In this document: piece after piece, positions 7,172 through 16,149 of the stretch
How the letters are laid out: each line of letters starts with the position of its first letter
Numbering within the stretch: the stretch's first letter is position 1
Source: Sulfuricurvum sp.
GTDB taxonomy: Bacteria > Campylobacterota > Campylobacteria > Campylobacterales > Sulfurimonadaceae
NCBI GenBank assembly: GCA_011391735.1
Contig: JAABPY010000037.1
Coordinates: forward strand, 1-37,146
Length of the DNA stretch: 37,146 nucleotides
Direction: 5' to 3'
Made by a program: the position numbers and the translations under genes
Notes under the pieces: generated by a model
The model's input: only the letters and a program-made list of their open reading frames with translations
Databases searched by the model: none
What the model was told of the DNA's origin: nothing

Positions 7172-8515
7172 ATGACCTCTACTATTGCAGCCATCGCTAC
7201 GGCGCATGGCATGGGTTCGGTCGCTATTGTTCGTCTGAGTGGCAAAAATGCCCTCTCTATTGCCATTGAGCTTTCTCAAAGAGAAACATTAACTCCCCGC
7301 CATGCGACATTAACCCCCCTTTATACCAATGATAAAACTCTCATTGATGAAGCCATTGTCCTTTATTTTCAAAACCCAAAAAGTTTTACTGGGGAAGATG
7401 TCGTTGAATTTCAGTGTCACGGGGGGATGATTGTTGCCCAATTAGTGTTATCAGCAACACTTGAATTAGGTGCAAAACTAGCACAACCAGGAGAGTTTAG
7501 CAAACGGGCATTTTTAAACGGTCGGATGGATTTGACGCAAGCTGAAGCAATAGCCTCCCTTATCGAAGCACGCAGTGATGGTGCTGCTCGTATTTTGGCA
7601 CGTCAAATGAAGGGGGAGTTGCGTGGCTATGTGGAAACTATCCGTGACGCTTTGCTAGAAATTTTAGCCTATTCAGAAGTGGTGATCGATTATGCAGAAG
7701 AGGATTTGCCAGCCGATGTCGTCGATCAGATTTTTCATAAACTCGAAAACATAAAAAAAGAGCTCTCCCGTACCCTCGAATCAAGCCGTCGCCGTAGCGG
7801 TCTTATGCAAGGGTATCGCGTGGCAATCATCGGTAAACCCAATGTGGGGAAAAGTTCTCTACTAAATGCACTTCTTGATTATGAACGGGCGATAGTCAGT
7901 GAGATTGCAGGGACAACGCGTGATACCATCGAAGAGCAAGTGCGCATTGGAACCCATCTACTACGTCTTGTTGATACCGCAGGTATCCGAAACGCTCATG
8001 ATGAGATTGAGCGTATTGGGATCGAACGCTCTATCGCTGCTATTGAAAATGCCGATGTGGTGATTACCCTATTTGATTCAAGCCGTCAGATGGATGAAGA
8101 AGATCGTGTTATTATTGATTTGATTGCACAGTACCATCACCAAAAACCTTTTATTTGTATACTAAATAAATCCGATTTACCTCAATGCTTTGAAACGAAA
8201 GTGATTGAAAAATATCAGCCGATTTCGTTGAGTTGTAAGGATGAGATGCAAATTCTTATCGACGCATTAAGTGCTTTGATGGATCAGGATAACGACAGTG
8301 AAGAGATGATGCTCATATCCCAGCGTCAGATTAGTGCAACCGCCGACACGGTAAAGGCTATTGATGAAGCGTATGAACCGTTGTATGACGGCGAGTTGGA
8401 ACTCTTTTCTTTTCATATCAACCAAGCCATCCGTTCCCTCTCTTCCATCAGCCGACCGTATCAACTTGATGAGATGTTTGATAAGATGTTCGGTCAATTT
8501 TGTTTGGGGAAATAA
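7172..8515 (+). CDS. mnmE: tRNA uridine-5-carboxymethylaminomethyl GTPase MnmE
   Basis: 447 residues. N-terminal folate-binding domain (IAAIATAHGMGSVAIVRLSG, then QPGEFSKRAFLNGRMDL), helical domain, and an inserted G domain with GKPNVGKSSLLN, the GTTRDT switch, DTAGIR and NKSD. The C-terminal FCLGK is the expected FCxGK with the functional Cys. With MnmG it modifies the wobble uridine of some tRNAs. ATG at 7172 lies six bases after the jag stop; the stop overlaps ruvX by one base (TAATG). Confidence 0.97.
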   Translation: MTSTIAAIATAHGMGSVAIVRLSGKNALSIAIELSQRETLTPRHATLTPLYTNDKTLIDEAIVLYFQNPKSFTGEDVVEFQCHGGMIVAQLVLSATLELGAKLAQPGEFSKRAFLNGRMDLTQAEAIASLIEARSDGAARILARQMKGELRGYVETIRDALLEILAYSEVVIDYAEEDLPADVVDQIFHKLENIKKELSRTLESSRRRSGLMQGYRVAIIGKPNVGKSSLLNALLDYERAIVSEIAGTTRDTIEEQVRIGTHLLRLVDTAGIRNAHDEIERIGIERSIAAIENADVVITLFDSSRQMDEEDRVIIDLIAQYHHQKPFICILNKSDLPQCFETKVIEKYQPISLSCKDEMQILIDALSALMDQDNDSEEMMLISQRQISATADTVKAIDEAYEPLYDGELELFSFHINQAIRSLSSISRPYQLDEMFDKMFGQFCLGK

Positions 8516-8904
8516 TGACGATTATTGCAATAGATTTAGGATTAAAACGAATTGGTTTGGCATTAAACGCAGGCTCTGGAATCGTTATGCCCTTACCAGC
8601 GGTTGAGCGTAAAAATCGTGATCAAGCTGCTAATGATGTTAAAAAAGTGTTAAATGAGTACGAAGCGACTACCGTTGTCATTGGTATACCGATGGGAAGC
8701 ACCACAGAAGATGAGATGCGTCGACGGGTGGCACACTTTATGAACCTTGTGGATTTCAAAGGGGAGATCGCTTATCAAGATGAGTCCTACAGCTCCCAAG
8801 AAGCTGAATCACTGATGAAAGGGGAAATCCGTTACAAGCGTGACGGACGGATTGACTCTCTCTCGGCGAAGATTATTTTGGAGCGGTATCTTAAATCGCT
8901 TTAA
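8515..8904 (+). CDS. ruvX: RuvX/YqgF-family Holliday-junction-resolvase-like nuclease
   Basis: 129 residues from the ATG at 8515 (TAATG overlap with mnmE); the track start at 8500 adds five residues that belong to mnmE sequence in another frame. The N-terminus IIAIDLGLKRIGLAL is the RNase H-like DxGxxRxG strand, followed by VVIGIPMGS, and YQDESYSSQEAE with the second acidic position. In E. coli this protein acts in 16S rRNA 5'-end processing and is essential. The 3' end overlaps the opposing gene by 14 bases. Confidence 0.92.
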   Translation: MTIIAIDLGLKRIGLALNAGSGIVMPLPAVERKNRDQAANDVKKVLNEYEATTVVIGIPMGSTTEDEMRRRVAHFMNLVDFKGEIAYQDESYSSQEAESLMKGEIRYKRDGRIDSLSAKIILERYLKSL

Positions 8905-9529
8905 AAAACTCCGCCGCTTCTTTTTCATCATCGCTTAGAGTGGCAAATTCATCATCATTAGCTATTTTATCCTTGATGATGTCGGCACAATACTTAAACC
9001 CCAGTTTTTGCGCCACTTCCATATCGAAGAGAAATCCCAAACCGCTAAACTGATACGGCTCCTCTTGTTCAATACACAATAAAATTCCCTCACACTCCTT
9101 TTCAAAGAGATCAACAAGCTCACGATATTTAATATGAAACTCTGTCGCATGCCACCCAATGGTTTCAAGTGTTTTGTCAGAAAATTCAGCAATCCCATCC
9201 CCTGATGTATCATCGTATAAGGCGCGACGTTGATTGAAGCTGATAATGTTTTGCCACGCACCTGAAGCTTTGATAAGGATTCGATTCCCATCTTCAACAA
9301 TTCGGTACTCTTTTCCCAAAATTTCGGTGATAGGACGGGCAAGATTGGTGGAGAGAGGTGATACAGGGGGGATTGTCCCCTCATAAATGGAGATAAGATC
9401 ACCAGTAAAAGGTTCATACACAATAGTACCGTTGTAGCTGATGGCAAATTTCTTAGAAGAATTGAGGGCATGGAGTAAACTAGAGCGTTCTACAACGATA
9501 ATTTCTTTAAATAAATTAAACTTTTTCAT
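8891..9529 (-). CDS. Uncharacterised soluble protein
   Basis: 212 residues, acidic, no signal peptide or TM. I do not recognise a domain. Visible features: a beta-rich N-terminal half (KKFAISYNGTIVYEPFTGDLISIYEG), a middle with WQNIISFNQRRALYDDTSGDGIAEFSDKTLETIGWHATEF, and a helical acidic C-terminus (DDEFATLSDDEKEAAEFFKAI). The track ORF 8962-9471 on the same strand is a shadow. It stands alone, convergent with ruvX, and its promoter region faces ilvC. Its codon use does not differ obviously from the neighbours. Probably a lineage-specific conserved hypothetical. Confidence 0.75.
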   Translation of the reverse strand: MKKFNLFKEIIVVERSSLLHALNSSKKFAISYNGTIVYEPFTGDLISIYEGTIPPVSPLSTNLARPITEILGKEYRIVEDGNRILIKASGAWQNIISFNQRRALYDDTSGDGIAEFSDKTLETIGWHATEFHIKYRELVDLFEKECEGILLCIEQEEPYQFSGLGFLFDMEVAQKLGFKYCADIIKDKIANDDEFATLSDDEKEAAEFFKAI

Positions 9530-9645
9530 GGATGAATCCTTACTTTTTGTGTGAATTGTACCGTATGGTTTATCGAAAAGGCTAAAGAGAAAATTTAAGC
9601 GATGAGACTAAGGGGATACTTATCTTATTTTTTAGGTAATTGGGG

Positions 9646-9651
9646 TATAAT
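9646..9651 (+). promoter_or_regulatory. ilvC promoter (-10 TATAAT)
   Basis: A consensus TATAAT preceded by GGGG and by T-rich DNA (TATCTTATTTTTTAGG), the style of Campylobacterota sigma-70 promoters, which often lack a clear -35. The rest of the 166-base gap (9530-9695) shows no gene. The ilvC Shine-Dalgarno AAGGA is at 9684-9688. Confidence 0.7.
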
Positions 9652-9665
9652 CCGCAAAATTTTAA

Positions 9666-10718
<1,053 letters not shown>

Positions 10719-10729
10719 GTCTATTCTAA

Positions 10730-10749
10730 AAGCACCTTTTGGGGTGCTT
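10730..10749 (+). terminator. Intrinsic-terminator-like hairpin after ilvC
   Basis: AAGCACC - TTTTGG - GGTGCTT: a 7-bp perfect stem 11 bases after the ilvC stop, followed by only a short ATTTC rather than a strong T-run. The track start of the next ORF (10739) would fall in this loop, which argues for a later start there. Confidence 0.6.
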
Positions 10750-10771
10750 ATTTCACTATAAGTTCTCTTCC

Positions 10772-11803
10772 ATGCACAAATCTCTTTTTTCCTTTCAGCG
10801 TCTTTTTTCCCTTAAAAATTTAGCCCTTTTTTTGTCTTTTTTTATCCTTATGGTCACCGTTGGACTTATTGGATACACGATTGGTCTCAATCAAACGCAA
10901 ACCAAGCTTGATGATGAGCATCAAGAAAATCTTATGTTGAGAGAAAAAATCAAAAAAAGTGCTACCACTGACACGCAAACTAATATGCTTCAAGAGGGTG
11001 AAGCTAAAAAACACGATGATGAAATTCGTCATTTAAAAGAGAAACTCAAGCAAGTATGCTTGGAGAAAAAAATGGTGGAAGCCAATCACGAATATGCCCC
11101 TAAAGATAAAAATGCACTACCACCCAAGGCAGAGATAAAAGTACTTCCCACAACTAAACCTTCCAATGCAAAATTAGTGATTATTATGGATGATATTTCG
11201 TATGCACGTGACGTGAAAGCAATTCATGCTTTGGGATTACCGCTGGTCATGTCCTTTTTACCACCCAGTGCTTGTCATCCTGAGTCGGCTAAATTAGCGG
11301 CTAAAGAGAGTGGTTATATGGTTCATTTTCCGATGCAAGCGGTTGCATTTAACGATGAAGAACCTGATACTTTACACGTTGGTGACAGTGAAGAGAAAAT
11401 TGCCGCTCGGATTGCGCAGCTAAAGCATCTTTATCCAAAAGTGCGCTATATGAATAATCATACAGGCTCAAAATTCACCTCCGATACGGCATCGATGGAG
11501 AAATTAATGCCACTTTTGAAAAAAGAAGGGATTGTCTTTGTCGATAGTCGTACGATTGGAACGACAAAGGTGCCACAGGTTTCTAAAGCATTGGGATTGC
11601 GCTATTTGGGGCGTGATGTTTTTTTGGATGATCAAGATGGAGTGGCGAACATCAAAAAACAAATACGTGAGGCAGTTGCATTAGCAAAACGTCATGGAAC
11701 GGCGATTGCCATAGGGCATCCCCGTCCCGATACGCTAAAAGCACTAAGGGAGTCCAAAGTACTTTTAGGGGAAATTCAGTTGGTAAGTATCGATAAAATT
11801 TAA
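10772..11803 (+). CDS. Membrane-anchored divergent polysaccharide deacetylase family protein
   Basis: 343 residues from the ATG at 10772; the track start (10739) lies in the ilvC terminator. One TM helix about 18-42 (LALFLSFFILMVTVGLIGYTIGL), a periplasmic coiled-coil about 45-95 (LDDEHQENLMLREKIKK, RHLKEKLKQVCLEKK), a Pro-rich linker, then the polysaccharide_deac_2 (YibQ-like) domain: KLVIIMDDISYARD, VMSFLPPS, MVHFPMQA, MNNHTGSKFTSD, FVDSRTIG and AIAIGHPRPDTL. Substrate is not established for this family; a role at the cell wall or outer surface is likely. The Shine-Dalgarno is weak. PPK2 follows. Confidence 0.85.
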   Translation: MHKSLFSFQRLFSLKNLALFLSFFILMVTVGLIGYTIGLNQTQTKLDDEHQENLMLREKIKKSATTDTQTNMLQEGEAKKHDDEIRHLKEKLKQVCLEKKMVEANHEYAPKDKNALPPKAEIKVLPTTKPSNAKLVIIMDDISYARDVKAIHALGLPLVMSFLPPSACHPESAKLAAKESGYMVHFPMQAVAFNDEEPDTLHVGDSEEKIAARIAQLKHLYPKVRYMNNHTGSKFTSDTASMEKLMPLLKKEGIVFVDSRTIGTTKVPQVSKALGLRYLGRDVFLDDQDGVANIKKQIREAVALAKRHGTAIAIGHPRPDTLKALRESKVLLGEIQLVSIDKI

Positions 11804-11811
11804 TTTTTATG

Positions 11812-11817
11812 TATAAT
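11812..11817 (+). promoter_or_regulatory. Candidate ppk2 promoter (-10 TATAAT)
   Basis: TATAAT just after the deacetylase stop. It lies inside the first codons of the track ORF that begins at 11809, so transcription from it would exclude that ATG and leave 11845 as the start, which has the better Shine-Dalgarno (AAGGGGA). Confidence 0.5.
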
Positions 11818-11844
11818 ATAATAGAACTAAAAAAAGGGGATACA

Positions 11845-12774
11845 ATGGGTGCAAAAAATTCTATGCTCAAAGATGAAGTGGTTGAAGTTATGAATATTGA
11901 CGAGATCGCACATGATGATCGGCGTAAAACGGCAGAAGAGAATGCGCTAGAGCGGCGGAAAAATGCCGAAAAAGAGGAGCGTGTCCCTGTTTGGATCAAG
12001 AAATCGGTATTAGAGTATGAAAAAGAGCTCAAAGAACTTCAAATTGAGTTATTAAAACTTCAAAATCACGTCAAAGATCAAGGTTTAAAAGTACTAATGA
12101 TTTTTGAAGGGCGTGATGCTGCGGGTAAGGGGGGGACGATTAAGCGGATGACGGAGCATCTCAACCCACGGGGTGCTCGTATCGTTGCCCTTGATAAACC
12201 CTCGGATATTGAAAAAACACAATGGTATTTTCAGCGCTACGCCAACCACCTTCCTGCTGCTGGCGAAATCGTTTTTTTTGATCGCAGTTGGTATAACCGT
12301 GGTGGTGTTGAACCGGTAATGGGGTTTTGTACAGACGAACAGCATAAAGAATTTTTGGATCATGTAGGTGAGTTTGAAAAAATGTTGGTTCGATCTGGGA
12401 TAATTCTTTTTAAATTTTATTTCTCTGTCTCTAAAAAAATACAAGCAGAACGGTTCAAAGGGAGAAAAACAGATCCACTAAAACAGTTCAAACTCTCTCC
12501 TGTGGACGAATCATCTCAAGATTTATGGGAAAAATATACGACGGTAAAGCTCTCGATGCTCAAAGCCTCTCATACAGGGACGGCTCCATGGATTATTATC
12601 CGTTCGGACAATAAGAAAAAAGCTCGTATCAACTGTATCAAACATGTTTTATCAACGGTTCAATATCCTACTAAAAGTAAACTTGATCTTAAAACATCCA
12701 AAAAAATTCTGATTTGGGGTGATGAAGAGATTATGCTTATGGAAACAAAAACAGACAGTCATGCTCGGGCTTAA
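11845..12774 (+). CDS. ppk2: Polyphosphate kinase 2 (PPK2 family, class I type)
   Basis: 309 residues from the ATG at 11845. A charged N-terminal helix region (about 1-70) precedes the P-loop kinase core: Walker A GRDAAGKGGTIKR, then LNPRGARIVALDKPS, QRYANHLPAAGEIVFFDRSWYNR (Walker B and R), and the lid ERFKGRKTDPLKQFKLSPVD. PPK2 transfers phosphate between polyphosphate and nucleoside di- or monophosphates; the length and single kinase domain suit class I (NDP phosphorylation), but class cannot be proved by eye. The 3' end overlaps the SulP gene by 14 bases. Confidence 0.93.
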   Translation: MGAKNSMLKDEVVEVMNIDEIAHDDRRKTAEENALERRKNAEKEERVPVWIKKSVLEYEKELKELQIELLKLQNHVKDQGLKVLMIFEGRDAAGKGGTIKRMTEHLNPRGARIVALDKPSDIEKTQWYFQRYANHLPAAGEIVFFDRSWYNRGGVEPVMGFCTDEQHKEFLDHVGEFEKMLVRSGIILFKFYFSVSKKIQAERFKGRKTDPLKQFKLSPVDESSQDLWEKYTTVKLSMLKASHTGTAPWIIIRSDNKKKARINCIKHVLSTVQYPTKSKLDLKTSKKILIWGDEEIMLMETKTDSHARA

Positions 12775-14962
12775 ATCTCAAAATATCCTTGCCGATTTTT
12801 GGGGGGGGACGGCTGCTATGTTGGTGGCACTTCCTTCTGCTATTGCTTTTGGGGTAACGATTTATGCGACGATTGGGGGGCATTATGGGGCGTATGGAGC
12901 AATCGCAGGTATCTTGGGCGTTGCGACGATTGGGATTATCGCTTCTGCTTTAGGGGGGACAAACCGTCTTATTTCAGCACCCAGTGCCCCTGCCGTAGCG
13001 GTACTTTCTGCCTTTGCCCTTACGTGTGTTTCCCAAGATCTTGGAGCGGATCTTATCTTTGTAATGTTGATGATTGTCGCATTATTAGCGGGTATTTTTC
13101 AATTGCTGTTTGGTTTTGTTGGATTGGGGAGACTGATCAAATATATGCCGTTTCCTGTTGTAAGTGGGTACCTTAGTGGGGTAGGTCTCTATATTTTTGC
13201 ATCTCAAACACCTAAGTTTTTAGGGCTCCCTTTGGGTGCCCATTTTTGGGAATCGCTGCATGCTTACACCTCTTGGCAATGGGAGAGTATTGTTATTGGT
13301 TTGATGACGATGGTAACTATGGTGTATGCAAATAAGTTTTTCAGTGCTATCCCTGCCGTTGTTGTCGCTTTGATAGCGGGGAGTGGAGTATACGGGATAT
13401 TGGGGATGGTCGATTCTTCATTATTTATCCCTAATAATTCGTTAGTTATCGGTGATCTTAGAGGTTCTGGAGGGGTGGATTTTATCCAAATGTTTGTAGG
13501 GCGTTTTGAAATACTAAAACATTTTACCCTTGATGATATAAGGTTCCTTTTTTTTCCTGCATTGACGTTGGCAGTGCTTCTTTCGATAGATACCCTCAAA
13601 ACGTGTGTGATACTTGATTCAATGACCCACTCTTTTCACGATTCTAATAAAGAATTGATTGCGCAAGGTTCTGCTAATATCGTCTCCTCCTTGATCGGGG
13701 GGACGGCGGGATCGGGGTCGATGGGACCTACGATGGTTAATCTCTCCAGTGGTGCGCAAACCTCTTTATCAGGGGTTATCGAAGGGGGGATGGCAATTGT
13801 TGCATTTGTTGTGTTAGGGACATTTATCGGATGGATTCCTGTTGCAGCATTGGCGGGTATTTTGATGGTCATTGGATTGAGAATGATTGATCGACACAGT
13901 CTGAAATTACTCAAAACTTCCAAAACGGCTTTCGATTTTTTGATTATTGTCATTGTTGCGATAACGGCACTCACCGTAAGCCTCATTGCAGCAGCTGGAG
14001 TTGGTTTACTTTTGGCGATTGTTTTATATATTGTGCAACAAATTGGTGCATCGGTCGTATACCGTCAGTTTGATGGGACGGAGGCAAAAAGTAAAATTAT
14101 CCGATCCAACGATGAGGAGTCACTCTTACGAGAGAGAGGGGGTGAGTATTCGCTCTACGAGTTGCATGGAAGTTTATTTTTTGGAACCGCCAATCAGCTG
14201 TATACAATGCTTCAACAAGATTTACAATATAAAAAATACATTATATTGGATATGAAACGGGTACAAACCGTTGATCTAACAGCGGCTCATATTCTTCTCC
14301 AAATCAAAGATATTCTTCATGATCACAATGGGTATTTAATTCTCTCTCGTTTACCCCATAAACTCCCTAGTGGTGATGATATGGAAAATTATTTCAATCA
14401 CGTAGGACTTCTAAAACATCTTAGCCCCATCAAAGTTTTTGATGCTATTGACGATGCTATTGAGTGGGTTGAGGATAAGATTTTATATGAAAATGTTCTT
14501 GAACAGCAGCAAGAAAGAGTGCTAGAATTGAATGATTTTGATCTCTTTAAGGGGCGAAAATTGGATACGTTAGCGGAGATAGAGACCCTTTTAGAACTTA
14601 AATCGTTTAAAAAAGGGGAAGTGATTTATTCACAAGGGGATTCAACTGGGGAAATATTTTTGATTCGGCGGGGTTTAGTACGGCTGATGCTCCCTTATAA
14701 TGCGCAAAAGAATGTTCACCTAAGTACATTGACGCAAGGGAGTTTTTTTGGAGAGTTTTCATTTCTGGAGGGGAGTCCCCATTACACCGATACCATTGCT
14801 GCTAGTGATACTGATCTTTACATGATTTCTCGGGATTCGTTTGACCGCTTTTCAGAACATCATAAAAAAGCCTCACTGCACTTTATGCAAAGTCTCGCTA
14901 CTGTCCTCGCCCAAAGGCTCAAAGTAACACGAACAGAATTGGCAGAAGAGTATGATGTATGA
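12761..14962 (+). CDS. SulP-family anion transporter with STAS and cyclic-nucleotide-fold domains
   Basis: 733 residues from the ATG at 12761 (MLGLKSQNILADFWGG); the track start at 12719 is possible but lies deep in ppk2. Transmembrane SulP domain about 1-420 with AMLVALPSAIAFG, AIAGILGVATIG and SAPSAPAVAVLSAF; STAS domain about 470-575 (LHGSLFFGTANQLY, YIILDMKRVQTVDLTAAHIL); C-terminal cNMP-binding fold about 610-725 (FKKGEVIYSQGDSTGEIFLIRRG, FGEFSFLEG, then the long C helix). SulP proteins carry sulfate, bicarbonate or dicarboxylates; substrate here unknown. In the phosphate-binding cassette the Arg of CRP (GExxxxxxxxxRS) is replaced (SPHYTDTIAA), so canonical cAMP binding is doubtful. The CDS has an 8-G run near codon 15. 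Confidence 0.93.
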   Translation: MLGLKSQNILADFWGGTAAMLVALPSAIAFGVTIYATIGGHYGAYGAIAGILGVATIGIIASALGGTNRLISAPSAPAVAVLSAFALTCVSQDLGADLIFVMLMIVALLAGIFQLLFGFVGLGRLIKYMPFPVVSGYLSGVGLYIFASQTPKFLGLPLGAHFWESLHAYTSWQWESIVIGLMTMVTMVYANKFFSAIPAVVVALIAGSGVYGILGMVDSSLFIPNNSLVIGDLRGSGGVDFIQMFVGRFEILKHFTLDDIRFLFFPALTLAVLLSIDTLKTCVILDSMTHSFHDSNKELIAQGSANIVSSLIGGTAGSGSMGPTMVNLSSGAQTSLSGVIEGGMAIVAFVVLGTFIGWIPVAALAGILMVIGLRMIDRHSLKLLKTSKTAFDFLIIVIVAITALTVSLIAAAGVGLLLAIVLYIVQQIGASVVYRQFDGTEAKSKIIRSNDEESLLRERGGEYSLYELHGSLFFGTANQLYTMLQQDLQYKKYIILDMKRVQTVDLTAAHILLQIKDILHDHNGYLILSRLPHKLPSGDDMENYFNHVGLLKHLSPIKVFDAIDDAIEWVEDKILYENVLEQQQERVLELNDFDLFKGRKLDTLAEIETLLELKSFKKGEVIYSQGDSTGEIFLIRRGLVRLMLPYNAQKNVHLSTLTQGSFFGEFSFLEGSPHYTDTIAASDTDLYMISRDSFDRFSEHHKKASLHFMQSLATVLAQRLKVTRTELAEEYDV
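12801..12808 (+). repeat. G8 homopolymer in SulP 5' coding region
   Basis: Eight consecutive G, encoding Trp-Gly-Gly about 14 codons into the transporter gene. In Campylobacter and Helicobacter, G tracts of this length or more can slip; the frame is intact here. Confidence 0.85.
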
Positions 14963-15024
14963 CATAGTGCCATATTTTACCCCTTTTTTTTCGATAACGA
15001 TAAGATGGTGAAAAAAGAGGAGAG

Positions 15025-15804
15025 ATGATGGCAAACGCTGTCCCATTTTCGATTAGTGAACTCCAATCGATCAAAAAATATCCTGAAACGTTGTATTATA
15101 AAGGGTCGTTAGATCTTCTATATCGCCCTAAAATTTCTATTGTGGGTACTCGTAGACCCAATCCCTACACCCGTGCATTGACTCTTGAGCTTTCAAGAAA
15201 GCTTGCCAACGCAGGGATGGTGATTGTAAGCGGAGCTGCTGCTGGGGTGGATGCACTCTCTCACGATGGGGCAGGTGTTGCCAACACGATAGCGGTTCTT
15301 CCGTGCGGTATTGATATTCGTTATCCTGTCCGTAACGGGGCTTTGATTGAAGCAATTGAAAATAATGGATTGACTCTCTCTCAATTTGAACCCGATTTTA
15401 CTGCTAGGGAGTGGAGTTTTGTCGTCCGAAATGAAATCGTAGTAGCATTGGGGGAAGCCCTTATCGTCACCGAAGCAGACATAGGAAGTGGAAGTATGCG
15501 CTCGGTAGGGTATGCACTGGAGATGGGGAAGCAAATTTATGTTCTTCCCCATCGCCTACGAGAAAGTGGAGGAACGCAACGACTATTGGCGCAAGGAAAA
15601 GCAATTGCTATTGAAGATATTGATTCATTTGTAGCGACCATTACGAAAACAGCACACAATACAATGAGTGATACCCCATTTTTAGCCTATTGCCGATCAA
15701 TGCCGACGTATGAAGAGGTGATAGGACGATTTCCTTCAGAAATTTTTGAAGCGGAACTCAGTGGCGTTATTGATGTTGTAAATGGGAGAGTAATCGTGGT
15801 GTAA
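15025..15804 (+). CDS. dprA: DNA-processing protein DprA
   Basis: 259 residues, the short form made mostly of the Rossmann-like core with a small C-terminal part. Motifs: ISIVGTRRPNPYT, VSGAAAGVDALSHDGA, TIAVLPCGIDIRYP and RNEIVVALGEALIVTEADIGSGSM. DprA loads RecA on incoming single-stranded DNA in natural transformation. The N-terminal SAM domain of larger homologues is missing or reduced (common in this phylum), and the C-terminal part (about 205-259) resembles a small winged-helix remnant. Start: ATG ATG at 15025/15028 after GAGGAGAG. A 62-base gap separates it from the SulP gene; convergent with sorB. Confidence 0.94.
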   Translation: MMANAVPFSISELQSIKKYPETLYYKGSLDLLYRPKISIVGTRRPNPYTRALTLELSRKLANAGMVIVSGAAAGVDALSHDGAGVANTIAVLPCGIDIRYPVRNGALIEAIENNGLTLSQFEPDFTAREWSFVVRNEIVVALGEALIVTEADIGSGSMRSVGYALEMGKQIYVLPHRLRESGGTQRLLAQGKAIAIEDIDSFVATITKTAHNTMSDTPFLAYCRSMPTYEEVIGRFPSEIFEAELSGVIDVVNGRVIVV

Positions 15805-15830
15805 TCAGGAGAGCTTAATGCCCTGCTGAT
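15804..15830. terminator. Imperfect hairpin between convergent dprA and sorB ends
   Basis: ATCAGGAGAGC - TTAAT - GCCCTGCTGAT, 9 of 11 pairs match. It spans the gap and both 3' ends; no T-run follows. Weak support on its own. Confidence 0.35.
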
Positions 15831-16138
15831 GTACTTTCATATCCGTAGTGTTTGACGAGATAGTTAACAATGGTTTGTTGATCCTCTTTGGGAATGGGTG
15901 CTTTGAACTCATTGACCATTTTAGACACCGTCCCTGTCCAATAAGGGCGGCTTTTTTGCCCTTGGTTGAGGATGTAACCAAAAGAGTGACAGATAAGGCA
16001 GTATTGTTGTACCACTTCATCATGATCCCCTTTTGCTATTGGATAATCAACGTAGGGCATCTCGATAGGTTTAGCCACTTGTGCAAATACGGCTGTAGCG
16101 CTTAGTAATAGTGTTGCCACTAATAATGTTATCTTCAT
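15815..16138 (-). CDS. sorB: Sulfite dehydrogenase cytochrome c subunit (SorB-like)
   Basis: 107 residues: cleavable signal peptide (KITLLVATLLLSATAVFAQ), one heme site CLICH at about residue 47, and Met residues further on (KMVNEF) one of which could be the sixth ligand. It should accept electrons from SorA in the periplasm and pass them to a cytochrome c or oxidase. Good Shine-Dalgarno (AAGGGGGA). It follows sorA by 11 bases, the order expected for SorAB. Small monoheme cytochromes are hard to name alone; the assignment rests on the context. Confidence 0.85.
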   Translation of the reverse strand: MKITLLVATLLLSATAVFAQVAKPIEMPYVDYPIAKGDHDEVVQQYCLICHSFGYILNQGQKSRPYWTGTVSKMVNEFKAPIPKEDQQTIVNYLVKHYGYESTSAGH

Positions 16139-16149
16139 CTTCTTCCCCC

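Noticed and set aside
8962-9471. 169-residue minus-strand ORF
   Set aside because: Same-strand shadow of the 212-residue gene in another frame; residue composition is unlike a folded protein.
13986-14255. 89-residue ORF inside the SulP gene
   Set aside because: Shadow frame of the STAS region; no start signal.
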